From Ruminococcus sp. (GTDB lineage Bacteria > Bacillota > Clostridia > Oscillospirales > Acutalibacteraceae), in assembly GCA_017380355.1 (NCBI GenBank), contig JAFOED010000018.1, positions 1 to 8,857 of the forward strand: a DNA stretch of 8,857 bases, in the 5' to 3' direction. Below the pieces are notes generated by a model. The model saw nothing but the letters and a program-made list of their open reading frames with translations. It was not told the DNA's origin and made no database searches. Both the position numbers and the translations under genes were made by a program. Shown one piece after another: positions 1 through 7,610 of this stretch (within the stretch, counting starts at the first letter, position 1; the number at the start of each line of letters is the position of its first letter).

Positions 1-2560
1 GAAGGTTTCATCAGATTCTTCTGTTCAGCAGTGCTATAATAGTGCACTTGATAGCATTAAAGGAGAGTATGTCTGCTTTACTAATCAGTACTGCATATAC
101 GATGATCTTACTCTTACTGCGCTTAAAAAAGCGATGAAAAAGCACGTTGGCGCTAATATTGTAACCTTAAGTTATAAGAAAAAGAATCCTGATCTCAATA
201 TTCATATCAAGCGTTATAATTTTGATATGAAGTATATTGATGTCAATAAAGCTGCTAAACTTTATTCTTTTGTGCCATCGATGTTTTTTAGAACTGAATT
301 CATCGGTGACCTTAAGTTCGAAGCAGTTTGCGATGAAGAGTGTATGACACTTTTCCTTATGAATCTGTGGAGAAAAGACAGCAAAATGGTGCTTTTTGAA
401 AACACCTATATGCGCTATGATACTAACTATATTTCACTAGAGAGTACATCGTACTACGGCTGTAATAATAAAGCTTTCTATATTGAATCATTAAAAGATA
501 TTTATCTGAAAACTCTTCTCTCTTACAAAAACGAAGGCCTTGAAATTCCTAAGTGGCTCCAGAAACTTTGCTATTATCGCTTGTATTTCAAGTACTATTC
601 TAACTTTAACGTTCGCAATAAGTTCTTACTTAACGATGGTGAAATCAAAGAATTCTTTGAGCTTTCAAAGGATGTTTTACAGTACATTCCTGATGAACTG
701 ATCCTTAATAATTCAAAGTTTGAGCAATTTATTCCACCATTTGATTTGCGTGTTTTATTTACTCACATCAAGTACGACGGAGACATGGAAAAACTTGCTT
801 ATTCCTTCTCACACGAAGACGGAAAGATGTTCTTCCATCGTTTAGGTTGCAAGTATGACTTATCTCTGCACAAAAATTTAACTGTGCGTGCGTTTAATTT
901 CCGCAAGGGCAATTTCTCGATAGATTTACGTTTCTTTACACGTTTACTCTATGATTTCGATAACGATGTAATCTCAGTAAAAGTAAACGGTAAGGACTAT
1001 CCGTGCGTTAAAAACGATATATACTACTTAGACAAGGTCTTTGGTGTTTCTATCGCTAGCTCATACACTTTCTCTGTTGATATTCCTGTAGAAGAGTTTA
1101 TGAATGACGGCACTTGTGTCGAGTTCTTCGTAACTCTTAACGACGTTACTTTGCCGATGGAGCTTGAGTTCTATCGTCCACCGTCAAAGCTTAACACTAT
1201 GTGTCCACACTCTTACTGGATGCTTAACGACACTTTAGCACTTGTATATGAAGATAAAAAGCTTCAGGTTAAGAGCTTTACACCGGCACAGTTGAAAGCT
1301 CGAGAGAAGAAGTTTGTAAAAGAAGCTACAAAGGCTGTTTTTGATGTAACTTTGGGTATCAAAACTAAAATTGAAAACGTTATCAATATGAAGAAACTCA
1401 GAAAAGCTTACTTTAAGCGTAAGGACGAGTTCAAAGACCGTCGTATCTGGATTTTCTTCGATAAACTCTACAAAGCCGGTGATAACGGCGAGTATGCTTT
1501 CCGTCACGCTATGAAACGAAATGACGGCATTGAGTGTTACTATGTTATCAACTCCGACTCTCTTGATTACCCTCGTTTGAAAGAAGAATTCCCTGATAAC
1601 CTTCTTATTTACAATACGTTTGAGTGTCAGCTGTATTCACTTATGGCTGAGAATATCATCGCAACACATCCTGATATTATCGAGTTCTGCTCTATAAATC
1701 CTAAGCTTGCAACTGTTGTAAAAGACCTCTACAACCCTAATCTAGTGTGCATCGCTCATGGTATCACAATTCAGAAAAACGCGGATTATCAGAACCGTCT
1801 GTACGATAACACTATGTTCTACACAACAAGTTCCAAGTACGAGGTTGACCATATCAGAAAGCCTGTTTACGGTTACAGAGAAGATGAAGTTGCTCTTACA
1901 GGTCTTGCTCGTTTTGACGGACTTAAGAACAACGACCAGCGTCAGATTCTCATCACTCCGACATGGCGTCGTAATCTTGTTGGTACTGCTTCGCGTAACT
2001 CTACTCGAGAGTACTCCGATGCATTTAAGAAGACAAGCTATTATCAGATTTATAATAGTCTTATCAACGACCCACGCATTATCGAAACAGCGAAGAAAAC
2101 CGGTTACAAGATTATCTTCCTGCTCCATCCTGCGATGAGTGCACAGATTGACGACTATGATAGAAATGACTACACCGAGCTTATTCAGGCTAGTGGAGAC
2201 TTAAATTACGAGAAAATTCTTACTGAGTCCAGCCTTATGGTAACTGACTATTCGGGTATTCATTATGACTTCGGCTATATGAGAAAGCCGATTGTATACT
2301 ATCAGCCGAAAGAAGTTCCGATGAGATTTGAAGAAGGTGCGATGAAGTTTGCGACTATGGGCTTCGGACCACTGTGCACTGAGTACGAAGAAGCAGTTAA
2401 GCTTATCTGTGAGTTTATGGAAACTGAGTGCGTTATGCCTGAAGAATTCAAGAAGCGTGCTGATGATTTCTTCGCTTTCGACGATTTTAATAGCTGTGAA
2501 CGTATTTATGATGCTGTCTTAAAATGGACAAACGAGAGGAAAGTTTATGAAACAAAGTAA
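1..2560 (+). CDS. GT2-like glycosyltransferase / CDP-glycerol glycerophosphotransferase (TagF-like) fusion, 5'-truncated
   Basis: The frame is open from base 2, with 44 codons before the ATG at 134, so that ATG is internal and the real start lies outside the window. Residues 1 to about 150 of the visible part resemble the second half of a GT-A family 2 glycosyltransferase (N-S-A-L-D-S-I-K-G-E-Y at bases 38-70, then an acidic D-E-E-C-M-T-L-F-L segment near 330-355). A helical linker and a beta-rich domain (about 860-1260) follow. From about 1430 comes a TagF/Glyphos_transf GT-B domain: an A-H-G motif with His at 1757-1759, a P-T-W-R motif near 1960, an L-L-H-P motif with His at 2126-2128, and D-Y-S-G at 2243-2254. 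In TagF the two histidines are needed for moving glycerol phosphate from CDP-glycerol onto a growing poly(glycerol phosphate) chain at the inner membrane face. I infer synthesis of teichoic acid or a phosphoglycerol-bearing surface polymer; the exact acceptor and whether the polyol is glycerol or ribitol cannot be told. Confidence 0.88.
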   Translation, partial: KVSSDSSVQQCYNSALDSIKGEYVCFTNQYCIYDDLTLTALKKAMKKHVGANIVTLSYKKKNPDLNIHIKRYNFDMKYIDVNKAAKLYSFVPSMFFRTEFIGDLKFEAVCDEECMTLFLMNLWRKDSKMVLFENTYMRYDTNYISLESTSYYGCNNKAFYIESLKDIYLKTLLSYKNEGLEIPKWLQKLCYYRLYFKYYSNFNVRNKFLLNDGEIKEFFELSKDVLQYIPDELILNNSKFEQFIPPFDLRVLFTHIKYDGDMEKLAYSFSHEDGKMFFHRLGCKYDLSLHKNLTVRAFNFRKGNFSIDLRFFTRLLYDFDNDVISVKVNGKDYPCVKNDIYYLDKVFGVSIASSYTFSVDIPVEEFMNDGTCVEFFVTLNDVTLPMELEFYRPPSKLNTMCPHSYWMLNDTLALVYEDKKLQVKSFTPAQLKAREKKFVKEATKAVFDVTLGIKTKIENVINMKKLRKAYFKRKDEFKDRRIWIFFDKLYKAGDNGEYAFRHAMKRNDGIECYYVINSDSLDYPRLKEEFPDNLLIYNTFECQLYSLMAENIIATHPDIIEFCSINPKLATVVKDLYNPNLVCIAHGITIQKNADYQNRLYDNTMFYTTSSKYEVDHIRKPVYGYREDEVALTGLARFDGLKNNDQRQILITPTWRRNLVGTASRNSTREYSDAFKKTSYYQIYNSLINDPRIIETAKKTGYKIIFLLHPAMSAQIDDYDRNDYTELIQASGDLNYEKILTESSLMVTDYSGIHYDFGYMRKPIVYYQPKEVPMRFEEGAMKFATMGFGPLCTEYEEAVKLICEFMETECVMPEEFKKRADDFFAFDDFNSCERIYDAVLKWTNERKVYETK
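2534..2540 (+). promoter_or_regulatory. Ribosome binding site inside the upstream gene
   Basis: GAGAGGA lies six bases before the ATG at 2547 and sits wholly within the last codons of the fusion gene. It supports this start and suggests translational coupling, because ribosomes ending at 2560 pass directly over the start site. Confidence 0.7.
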
Positions 2561-3605
2561 AATTAAACCGCTCGAGCTTGCTGATATAAGCAAATACAAA
2601 GGTGAAATATACGGCATAAGTATTATCTGGATTATGCTTTTCCACGCGATCGCTATGCTGAAAATTCACTTTACTATGGGTTTTTCATTTTTAAAACCAC
2701 TTGATGCCTTTATTGGTTACGGTAATATGGGTGTGGAAGTTTTCCTGTTCTGTTCGGGTATTTTTCTGTACTTTTCATATTTTCGAAATCCTAATCCACT
2801 TGTTTTTATAAAGAAGCGTTTATCGCGACTTTTCTGGCCTGTTGTGATTATTACAGGACTTTTCTGGGTGTATAAGTACCTTATTGTTGCTCACGATACA
2901 TCACTGTTTTTGAGTAAACTTACTATGATGGATTTCTGGGTATCAGGTGACCAGCAGATTTGGTTTGTAGCTTGCATTTTAGTGTGCTACCTTATCTACC
3001 CGTATATTTACGCTTATCTTTTTGAGAGTAAGTTTTTAAACAGCTTTCTTCGACTTGTTATTCTGCTTGCTATGACAGCACTTCTGACACTTGTGCTTCG
3101 TTCTACTTATCCTGATGTATATTCTAACATCGAGATAGCGTTAACACGTTTTCCTGTGTTCTTTATCGGCTGTTATTTCGGCAAGCTGGTATATGAGAAG
3201 AAAACTTTACCGTGGTATATTAACCTCATCTGCTTAGCACTTGTGATTTTCTGTTTTGTTATACTGGAACTCGGTGTTTTTAAAGGCGTATGGCGCAGAT
3301 GGTTTTATATGGTCGGCGGTATTCCGCTTACATTTATACTGATTTGGGTGCTTAACTTCCTGAAGTTTAAACCACTTAACAAGTTTCTTGCATTTTTCGG
3401 TACAATCTCACTTAACCTATATGTATCCCACATTATGGTCATCAAAGTGTATCAGATGTCACCATTTATTGAGCACAAGCGTTTACTTCATTTCTTAGTG
3501 CTTATGGTGATTTTTATAATTATAGCTTATCTGGCTGAACTTCTTATCAATCTAATTACAAAGCCAAGAAAGAAAAAGGTAAAAGAAACTAAAGTAACTA
3601 CTTAA
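2547..3605 (+). CDS. Acyltransferase family 3 (AT3) integral membrane protein
   Basis: This 352-residue hydrophobic protein has about ten likely membrane segments (roughly 22-40, 62-79, 97-114, 137-158, 165-185, 198-214, 223-243, 252-271, 280-303, 313-336) and a basic cytoplasmic-looking tail (K-P-R-K-K-K). Family marks are the first-helix G-I-S-I-I-W-I-M-L-F-H with the putative catalytic His33, G-V-E-V-F-L-F-C-S-G at 62-71, the basic R-L-S-R-L-F-W-P at 91-98, W-F-V-A-C-I-L with L-I-Y-P at 139-152, and L-Y-V-S-H at 291-295. AT3 proteins move acyl groups, often acetyl from acetyl-CoA, onto hydroxyls of extracellular glycans. The start overlaps the fusion gene's 3' end by 14 bases, which points to a shared job in decorating a surface polymer. 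The substrate and acyl group are not visible. The position eleven residues before His33, often Arg in OafA-like members, is Tyr22. Confidence 0.87.
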   Translation: MKQSKIKPLELADISKYKGEIYGISIIWIMLFHAIAMLKIHFTMGFSFLKPLDAFIGYGNMGVEVFLFCSGIFLYFSYFRNPNPLVFIKKRLSRLFWPVVIITGLFWVYKYLIVAHDTSLFLSKLTMMDFWVSGDQQIWFVACILVCYLIYPYIYAYLFESKFLNSFLRLVILLAMTALLTLVLRSTYPDVYSNIEIALTRFPVFFIGCYFGKLVYEKKTLPWYINLICLALVIFCFVILELGVFKGVWRRWFYMVGGIPLTFILIWVLNFLKFKPLNKFLAFFGTISLNLYVSHIMVIKVYQMSPFIEHKRLLHFLVLMVIFIIIAYLAELLINLITKPRKKKVKETKVTT

Positions 3606-3610
3606 AATAT

Positions 3611-3618
3611 GAAAGGGG
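3611..3618 (+). promoter_or_regulatory. Ribosome binding site for uvrB (TTG start)
   Basis: GAAAGGGG sits nine bases before TTG at 3628. The only nearby upstream ATG (3609) is in another frame, so the SD together with the UvrB family alignment decides for the TTG start. Confidence 0.65.
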
Positions 3619-3627
3619 CGTATCGTT

Positions 3628-5589
3628 TTGGCTGATAAATTTGTATTAAAATCCGAATACAAGCCGTATGGTGACCAACCACAGGCTATCGATACGCTCG
3701 TTAAATCTATTAGTAGCGGCAACAAAGAGCAGACACTCTTAGGTGTAACAGGATCAGGTAAAACCTTCACGATGGCTAATATCATCGAGCGTGTAAACCG
3801 TCCGACTCTGGTTCTTGCTCATAATAAAACTCTTGCCGCACAGCTTTGTTCTGAGTTCAAAGAGTTTTTCCCTGACAACGCTGTCGAATATTTCGTTTCC
3901 TATTATGACTACTATCAGCCTGAGGCATATATCCCGTCGACTGATACCTATATCGAGAAGGACAGCTCGATTAATGACGAAATTGATAAACTCCGACACA
4001 GTGCAACTCTAGCGCTTTCTGAGCGTAGAGATGTTATCATCGTTGCGTCAGTTTCGTGTATCTACTCGTTAGGTGACCCTATTGATTACCGTAGTATGGT
4101 TATTTCACTTCGTCCGGGAATGCAAAAATCTCGTGATGAATTGCTTAAAAAACTTGTGAAACTTCAGTACGAGCGTAACGACATCAACTTTACTCGAAAT
4201 AAATTCAGAGTAAGGGGAGATGTAGTCGAGATTTTTCCTGCGGCTGCTTCTGACAGAATTATCAGAGTTGAGTTTTTCGGTGACGAGATTGACAGAATCA
4301 CCGAGATCAATCCACTTACAGGCGAGCTTATGGCTTCGCTTAAGCACGCAGCGATTTATCCTGCGTCGCACTATATAGTTGGCGCAGAGAAGATGAATCG
4401 TGCTATTAAAGAGCTCGAAGAAGAACTTGATGAGCGTCTTTTATACTTCAGAGAAAACGGAAAACTCTTAGAAGCACAGAGAATCGAACAGCGTACCCGT
4501 TACGATATCGAAATGCTACAGGAAATCGGTATGTGTTCAGGTATCGAGAACTACTCACGTGTGCTTTCAGGCAGAAAACCAGGTTCAGCACCATACACTC
4601 TGCTTGATTATTTCCCTGACGATTTTCTGCTTTTCGTTGACGAATCTCACGTAACTCTGCCACAGGTACGCGGTATGTACGCAGGTGACAGAGCACGCAA
4701 AACTTCGCTCATTGATTTTGGGTTTCGCTTGCCTTCAGCGTATGATAACCGTCCGCTTAACTTTGACGAGTTTTACGAGAGAGTTAATCAGGCTGTTTTT
4801 GTTAGCGCCACCCCTGGTGATTTTGAACTTGAAAAATCCGAAGTTATTGCTGAACAGATTATTCGTCCGACTGGACTTCTCGATCCTGAAATTTCCGTTA
4901 GACCTACAGAGGGTCAGCTCGATGACCTCATCAGCGAGATTAACAAGCGTGTCGATAAAAATCAGCGCACTCTGGTCACAACTCTTACTAAAAAGATGGC
5001 AGAAGACCTGACTGCTTTTTTAGAATCCCTCGATATACGCGTACGTTATATGCACCACGATGTTGATACAGTAAAACGTATGGAACTTGTGCGTGACTTA
5101 CGTCTTGGTGAGTATGATGTACTTGTTGGTATCAACCTTTTACGAGAAGGTCTTGATATCCCTGAAGTATCTCTGGTCGCTATCTTAGATGCTGATAAAG
5201 AAGGCTTTTTGCGAAGCGAACGTTCGCTCATACAGACTGTCGGTCGTGCTGCGCGAAATGTTGAAGGTACTGTTATTATGTATGCTGATTCGGTTACAGA
5301 CTCAATGAAGAAAACGCTCACTGAAACTAACCGACGTCGAACTATTCAGCATCAGTATAATATTGATAATAATATTACCCCTAAGACAATTGTGAAGAAA
5401 GTAGCTGACGTGCTAGAGATTTCTTCACATTCTGATGATGAGTTTGATTCTATAGGCAGAATGTCAAGGGAAGAAAAATTCAAACTTATAAATGAATTGA
5501 AAAAGGAAATGCACGCTGCAGCAAAACTCCTTGAGTTTGAGCACGCCGCATTTTTACGAGATAAAATTAAGAAATTACAAGGTAAGTAG
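3628..5589 (+). CDS. uvrB: UvrABC excinuclease subunit B
   Basis: UvrB accepts damaged DNA from UvrA, checks the lesion with its beta-hairpin using limited ATP-driven strand opening, and recruits UvrC for the incisions of nucleotide excision repair in the cytoplasm. The 653 residues are near full family length (E. coli 673). Visible motifs are Walker A G-V-T-G-S-G-K-T at 39-46 (Lys45, same number as in E. coli), the beta-hairpin tyrosines Y92, Y93, Y95, Y96, the DESH box at 338-341, S-A-T at 393-395, motif V/VI around 501-544 (L-L-R-E-G-L-D-I-P, then Q-T-V-G-R-A-A-R-N), and a C-terminal UVR helix pair at about 616-650 that in the family contacts UvrC. It starts with TTG; a start at Met1 equivalent gives E. 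coli-like numbering, supporting this choice. uvrA is not in view; downstream comes a topoisomerase pair 11 bases away. No key residue seems missing. Confidence 0.98.
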   Translation: MADKFVLKSEYKPYGDQPQAIDTLVKSISSGNKEQTLLGVTGSGKTFTMANIIERVNRPTLVLAHNKTLAAQLCSEFKEFFPDNAVEYFVSYYDYYQPEAYIPSTDTYIEKDSSINDEIDKLRHSATLALSERRDVIIVASVSCIYSLGDPIDYRSMVISLRPGMQKSRDELLKKLVKLQYERNDINFTRNKFRVRGDVVEIFPAAASDRIIRVEFFGDEIDRITEINPLTGELMASLKHAAIYPASHYIVGAEKMNRAIKELEEELDERLLYFRENGKLLEAQRIEQRTRYDIEMLQEIGMCSGIENYSRVLSGRKPGSAPYTLLDYFPDDFLLFVDESHVTLPQVRGMYAGDRARKTSLIDFGFRLPSAYDNRPLNFDEFYERVNQAVFVSATPGDFELEKSEVIAEQIIRPTGLLDPEISVRPTEGQLDDLISEINKRVDKNQRTLVTTLTKKMAEDLTAFLESLDIRVRYMHHDVDTVKRMELVRDLRLGEYDVLVGINLLREGLDIPEVSLVAILDADKEGFLRSERSLIQTVGRAARNVEGTVIMYADSVTDSMKKTLTETNRRRTIQHQYNIDNNITPKTIVKKVADVLEISSHSDDEFDSIGRMSREEKFKLINELKKEMHAAAKLLEFEHAAFLRDKIKKLQGK

Positions 5590-5593
5590 GAGA
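5588..5593 (+). promoter_or_regulatory. Ribosome binding site for topoisomerase B subunit, overlapping the uvrB stop
   Basis: AGGAGA shares bases with the uvrB TAG stop (5587-5589) and stands seven bases from the ATG at 5601. The tight arrangement implies co-transcription and probably coupled translation. Confidence 0.75.
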
Positions 5594-5600
5594 GAGCGTT

Positions 5601-7589
5601 ATGGCTAAACCTAAGAAACAACCTGAATATAATGAAGAGAGTATATCCGCGCTGAAAGGCGCCGATCAGGTACGTAAACGTCCGTCGGTTATTTTCGGCT
5701 CAGATGGAATTGAGGGATGTCAGCACTCGGTTTTTGAGATTCTTTCAAACTCTATCGATGAGGCTCGTGAGGGCTATGGTAAGGTTATTACTGTTACTCA
5801 GTATTCTGACCACAGTTTCGAGATTGAAGACCATGGTCGTGGTATACCTGTCGGATATAATAAAAACGAAGAGCGCTACAACTGGGAACTTGTTTTTTGT
5901 CAGCTTTACGCAGGTGGTAAATATACTAATAACGAAAGCGGAAACTACGAATACTCCTTAGGTCTTAATGGTCTCGGTCTTAGTGCTACTCAGTTTGCAT
6001 CTGAGTATATGGACGCTGAAATCCGTAGAAACGGAAAGCGTTACACTCTCCACTTCGAAAAAGGCGAGAACATCGGCGGTCTTAAAGAAGAGGACTACGC
6101 TAAAAAGGACACAGGTACTAAGATCAAGTGGAAACCTGACCTCGAAGTCTTCACCGACATCGATATCGATCCTGACTATATGATGAGCGTTATTAAACGT
6201 CAGGCTATCGTTAACGAGGGCATCAAGTTTATCTATCGTAAACAGGAAGGCAGATCTTTCGATGTTCACGAGTTCCTTTACGAAAACGGTATAGAAGACC
6301 ATGTTAAAGAGCTTGTTGGCGATTCTGCTATGACTACTGTTCAGACATGGCAGACCGAACAGAAAGCCAGAGATCGTGACGATAAACCTGAGTATAAGTG
6401 CAAAATTAATGTGTCGCTTGCTTTTTCAAACAAGGTGAACGCTACAGAATATTATCACAATAGTAGCTACCTCGAGCACGGTGGTGCTCCTGACAAAGCC
6501 GTTCGTAATGCCTTTGTCTATATGGTCGACAATTACTTAAAACAAACTAATAAATACACAAAAAATGAGAGTAAAGTAACTATCGGCGATATTCAGGATT
6601 GCCTTGTAATAGTTATTTCTTCGTTCTCTAGTGTTACATCCTACGAAAACCAGACTAAGAAAGCTATTACTAATAAAGGTATTCAGGATGCGATGACAGA
6701 GTTTTTACGTAAACAGCTTGAGATTTACTTTATCGAGAATCCTCTTGAAGCTGATAAGATCGCTGCTCAGGTTCTTATCAACAAGCGCTCTCGTGAAGAT
6801 GCTGAAAAAGCCCGTGTTCGTATTAAGAAAAACTTAACCGCTAATATGGATATGACCAGCCGTGTTGCTAAGTTCGTTGATTGCAGAAGCAAAGACGTAG
6901 AAGAACGCGAGCTGTTTATAGTAGAGGGTGACTCAGCTTTAGGTGCTTGTAAACAGGCTCGTAATCCTGATTTTCAGGCTATCATTCCTATCAGAGGTAA
7001 AATCTTAAACTGTCTGAAAGCTGACTATAATCGTATTTTTAAGTCAGAAATCATAACAGACCTCATAAAAGTTCTCGGCTGTGGTGTACAGGTGAAATCT
7101 AAATCTAATAAAGATATCAGTAGCTTTGATATCAACAATCTTCGTTGGTCAAAAGTCATTTTCTGTACCGATGCCGACGTCGACGGATTCCAGATTCGTA
7201 CTCTCTTGCTTACTATGATATATCGTTTAACTCCTGATCTTATCGAAGCAGGTAAGGTATACATCGCTGAATCGCCTCTTTATGAAATTACTGCAGGCGA
7301 CAAGGTCTACTTTGCTTATACAGAAGCAGAAAAGGAACAGTATATCGAAGAAATTGGAAACAAGAAGTTTACTGTTCAGCGAAGCAAAGGTCTTGGTGAA
7401 AACGAACCTGATATGATGAGCTTGACTACTATGAACCCTGCTACCCGCAGACTTATTAAAGTTATGCCTGACGATATCGAAAAGACAGCGCAGATTTTTG
7501 ACATTCTTTTAGGCGATAATCTTCAGGGCAGAAAAGACTTTATTGTTGAAAACGGTGCTGATTATACCGACAACTTAGACGTAAGTTAA
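5601..7589 (+). CDS. parE: Divergent type IIA DNA topoisomerase subunit B (ParE/GyrB-like)
   Basis: This ATPase subunit should pair with the A subunit encoded next to change DNA supercoiling or unlink daughter chromosomes. The 662 residues fit ParE or Gram-positive GyrB. Domains in order: GHKL ATPase (about 15-215) with Glu46 (catalytic base position), Asn50, D-H-G-R-G-I-P at 77-83, A-G-G-K at 104-107 and G-L-N-G-L-G at 121-126; transducer (about 220-410) with the Q-T-K loop at 351-353; TOPRIM (about 435-555) with E-G-D-S-A at 442-446 and D-A-D-V-D at 524-528; then a C-terminal region with K-G-L-G-E at 596-600. No proteobacterial GyrB insertion separates the last two. Departures from the usual sequence include S for D in the D-N-S-I-D-E-A motif, G-L-N-G-L-G for G-L-H-G-V-G, and G-A-P-D-K for the usual G-T-H segment at 295-299. 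Key ATP and metal residues remain, so it is probably active. Topoisomerase IV rather than gyrase is an inference from divergence. Confidence 0.9.
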   Translation: MAKPKKQPEYNEESISALKGADQVRKRPSVIFGSDGIEGCQHSVFEILSNSIDEAREGYGKVITVTQYSDHSFEIEDHGRGIPVGYNKNEERYNWELVFCQLYAGGKYTNNESGNYEYSLGLNGLGLSATQFASEYMDAEIRRNGKRYTLHFEKGENIGGLKEEDYAKKDTGTKIKWKPDLEVFTDIDIDPDYMMSVIKRQAIVNEGIKFIYRKQEGRSFDVHEFLYENGIEDHVKELVGDSAMTTVQTWQTEQKARDRDDKPEYKCKINVSLAFSNKVNATEYYHNSSYLEHGGAPDKAVRNAFVYMVDNYLKQTNKYTKNESKVTIGDIQDCLVIVISSFSSVTSYENQTKKAITNKGIQDAMTEFLRKQLEIYFIENPLEADKIAAQVLINKRSREDAEKARVRIKKNLTANMDMTSRVAKFVDCRSKDVEERELFIVEGDSALGACKQARNPDFQAIIPIRGKILNCLKADYNRIFKSEIITDLIKVLGCGVQVKSKSNKDISSFDINNLRWSKVIFCTDADVDGFQIRTLLLTMIYRLTPDLIEAGKVYIAESPLYEITAGDKVYFAYTEAEKEQYIEEIGNKKFTVQRSKGLGENEPDMMSLTTMNPATRRLIKVMPDDIEKTAQIFDILLGDNLQGRKDFIVENGADYTDNLDVS

Positions 7590-7601
7590 AATATTATTTA
7601 T

Positions 7602-7606
7602 GGTGA
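7602..7606 (+). promoter_or_regulatory. Ribosome binding site for topoisomerase A subunit
   Basis: GGTGA four bases before the ATG at 7611 pairs with the 5' part of the anti-SD (UCACC), which explains the short spacing. It is weaker than the sites of the neighbouring genes and overlaps an out-of-frame ATG at 7600. Confidence 0.5.
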
Positions 7607-7610
7607 CTAT

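Noticed and set aside
134..136. ATG at 134 as start of the first gene
   Set aside because: The same frame is open to the left edge and the 44 upstream codons encode a recognisable glycosyltransferase segment (G-E-Y-V-C-F), so this ATG is internal.
1742..2128. 128-codon reading frame on the minus strand
   Set aside because: It lies fully inside the conserved TagF domain, has no SD or recognisable motif, and matches a chance shadow of the + strand gene.
1758..2138. 126-codon + strand frame within the TagF domain
   Set aside because: It overlaps conserved coding sequence in another frame and its translation is low-complexity (rich in L, T, R, S) with no family features.
3606..3627. Possible terminator or promoter between the acyltransferase and uvrB
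   Set aside because: Only 22 bases, without an inverted repeat followed by a T-run or a -10/-35 pair; it is accounted for by the SD.
5958..6302. 114-codon minus-strand frame within the topoisomerase B gene
   Set aside because: It is antisense to the conserved ATPase domain with no independent signals.
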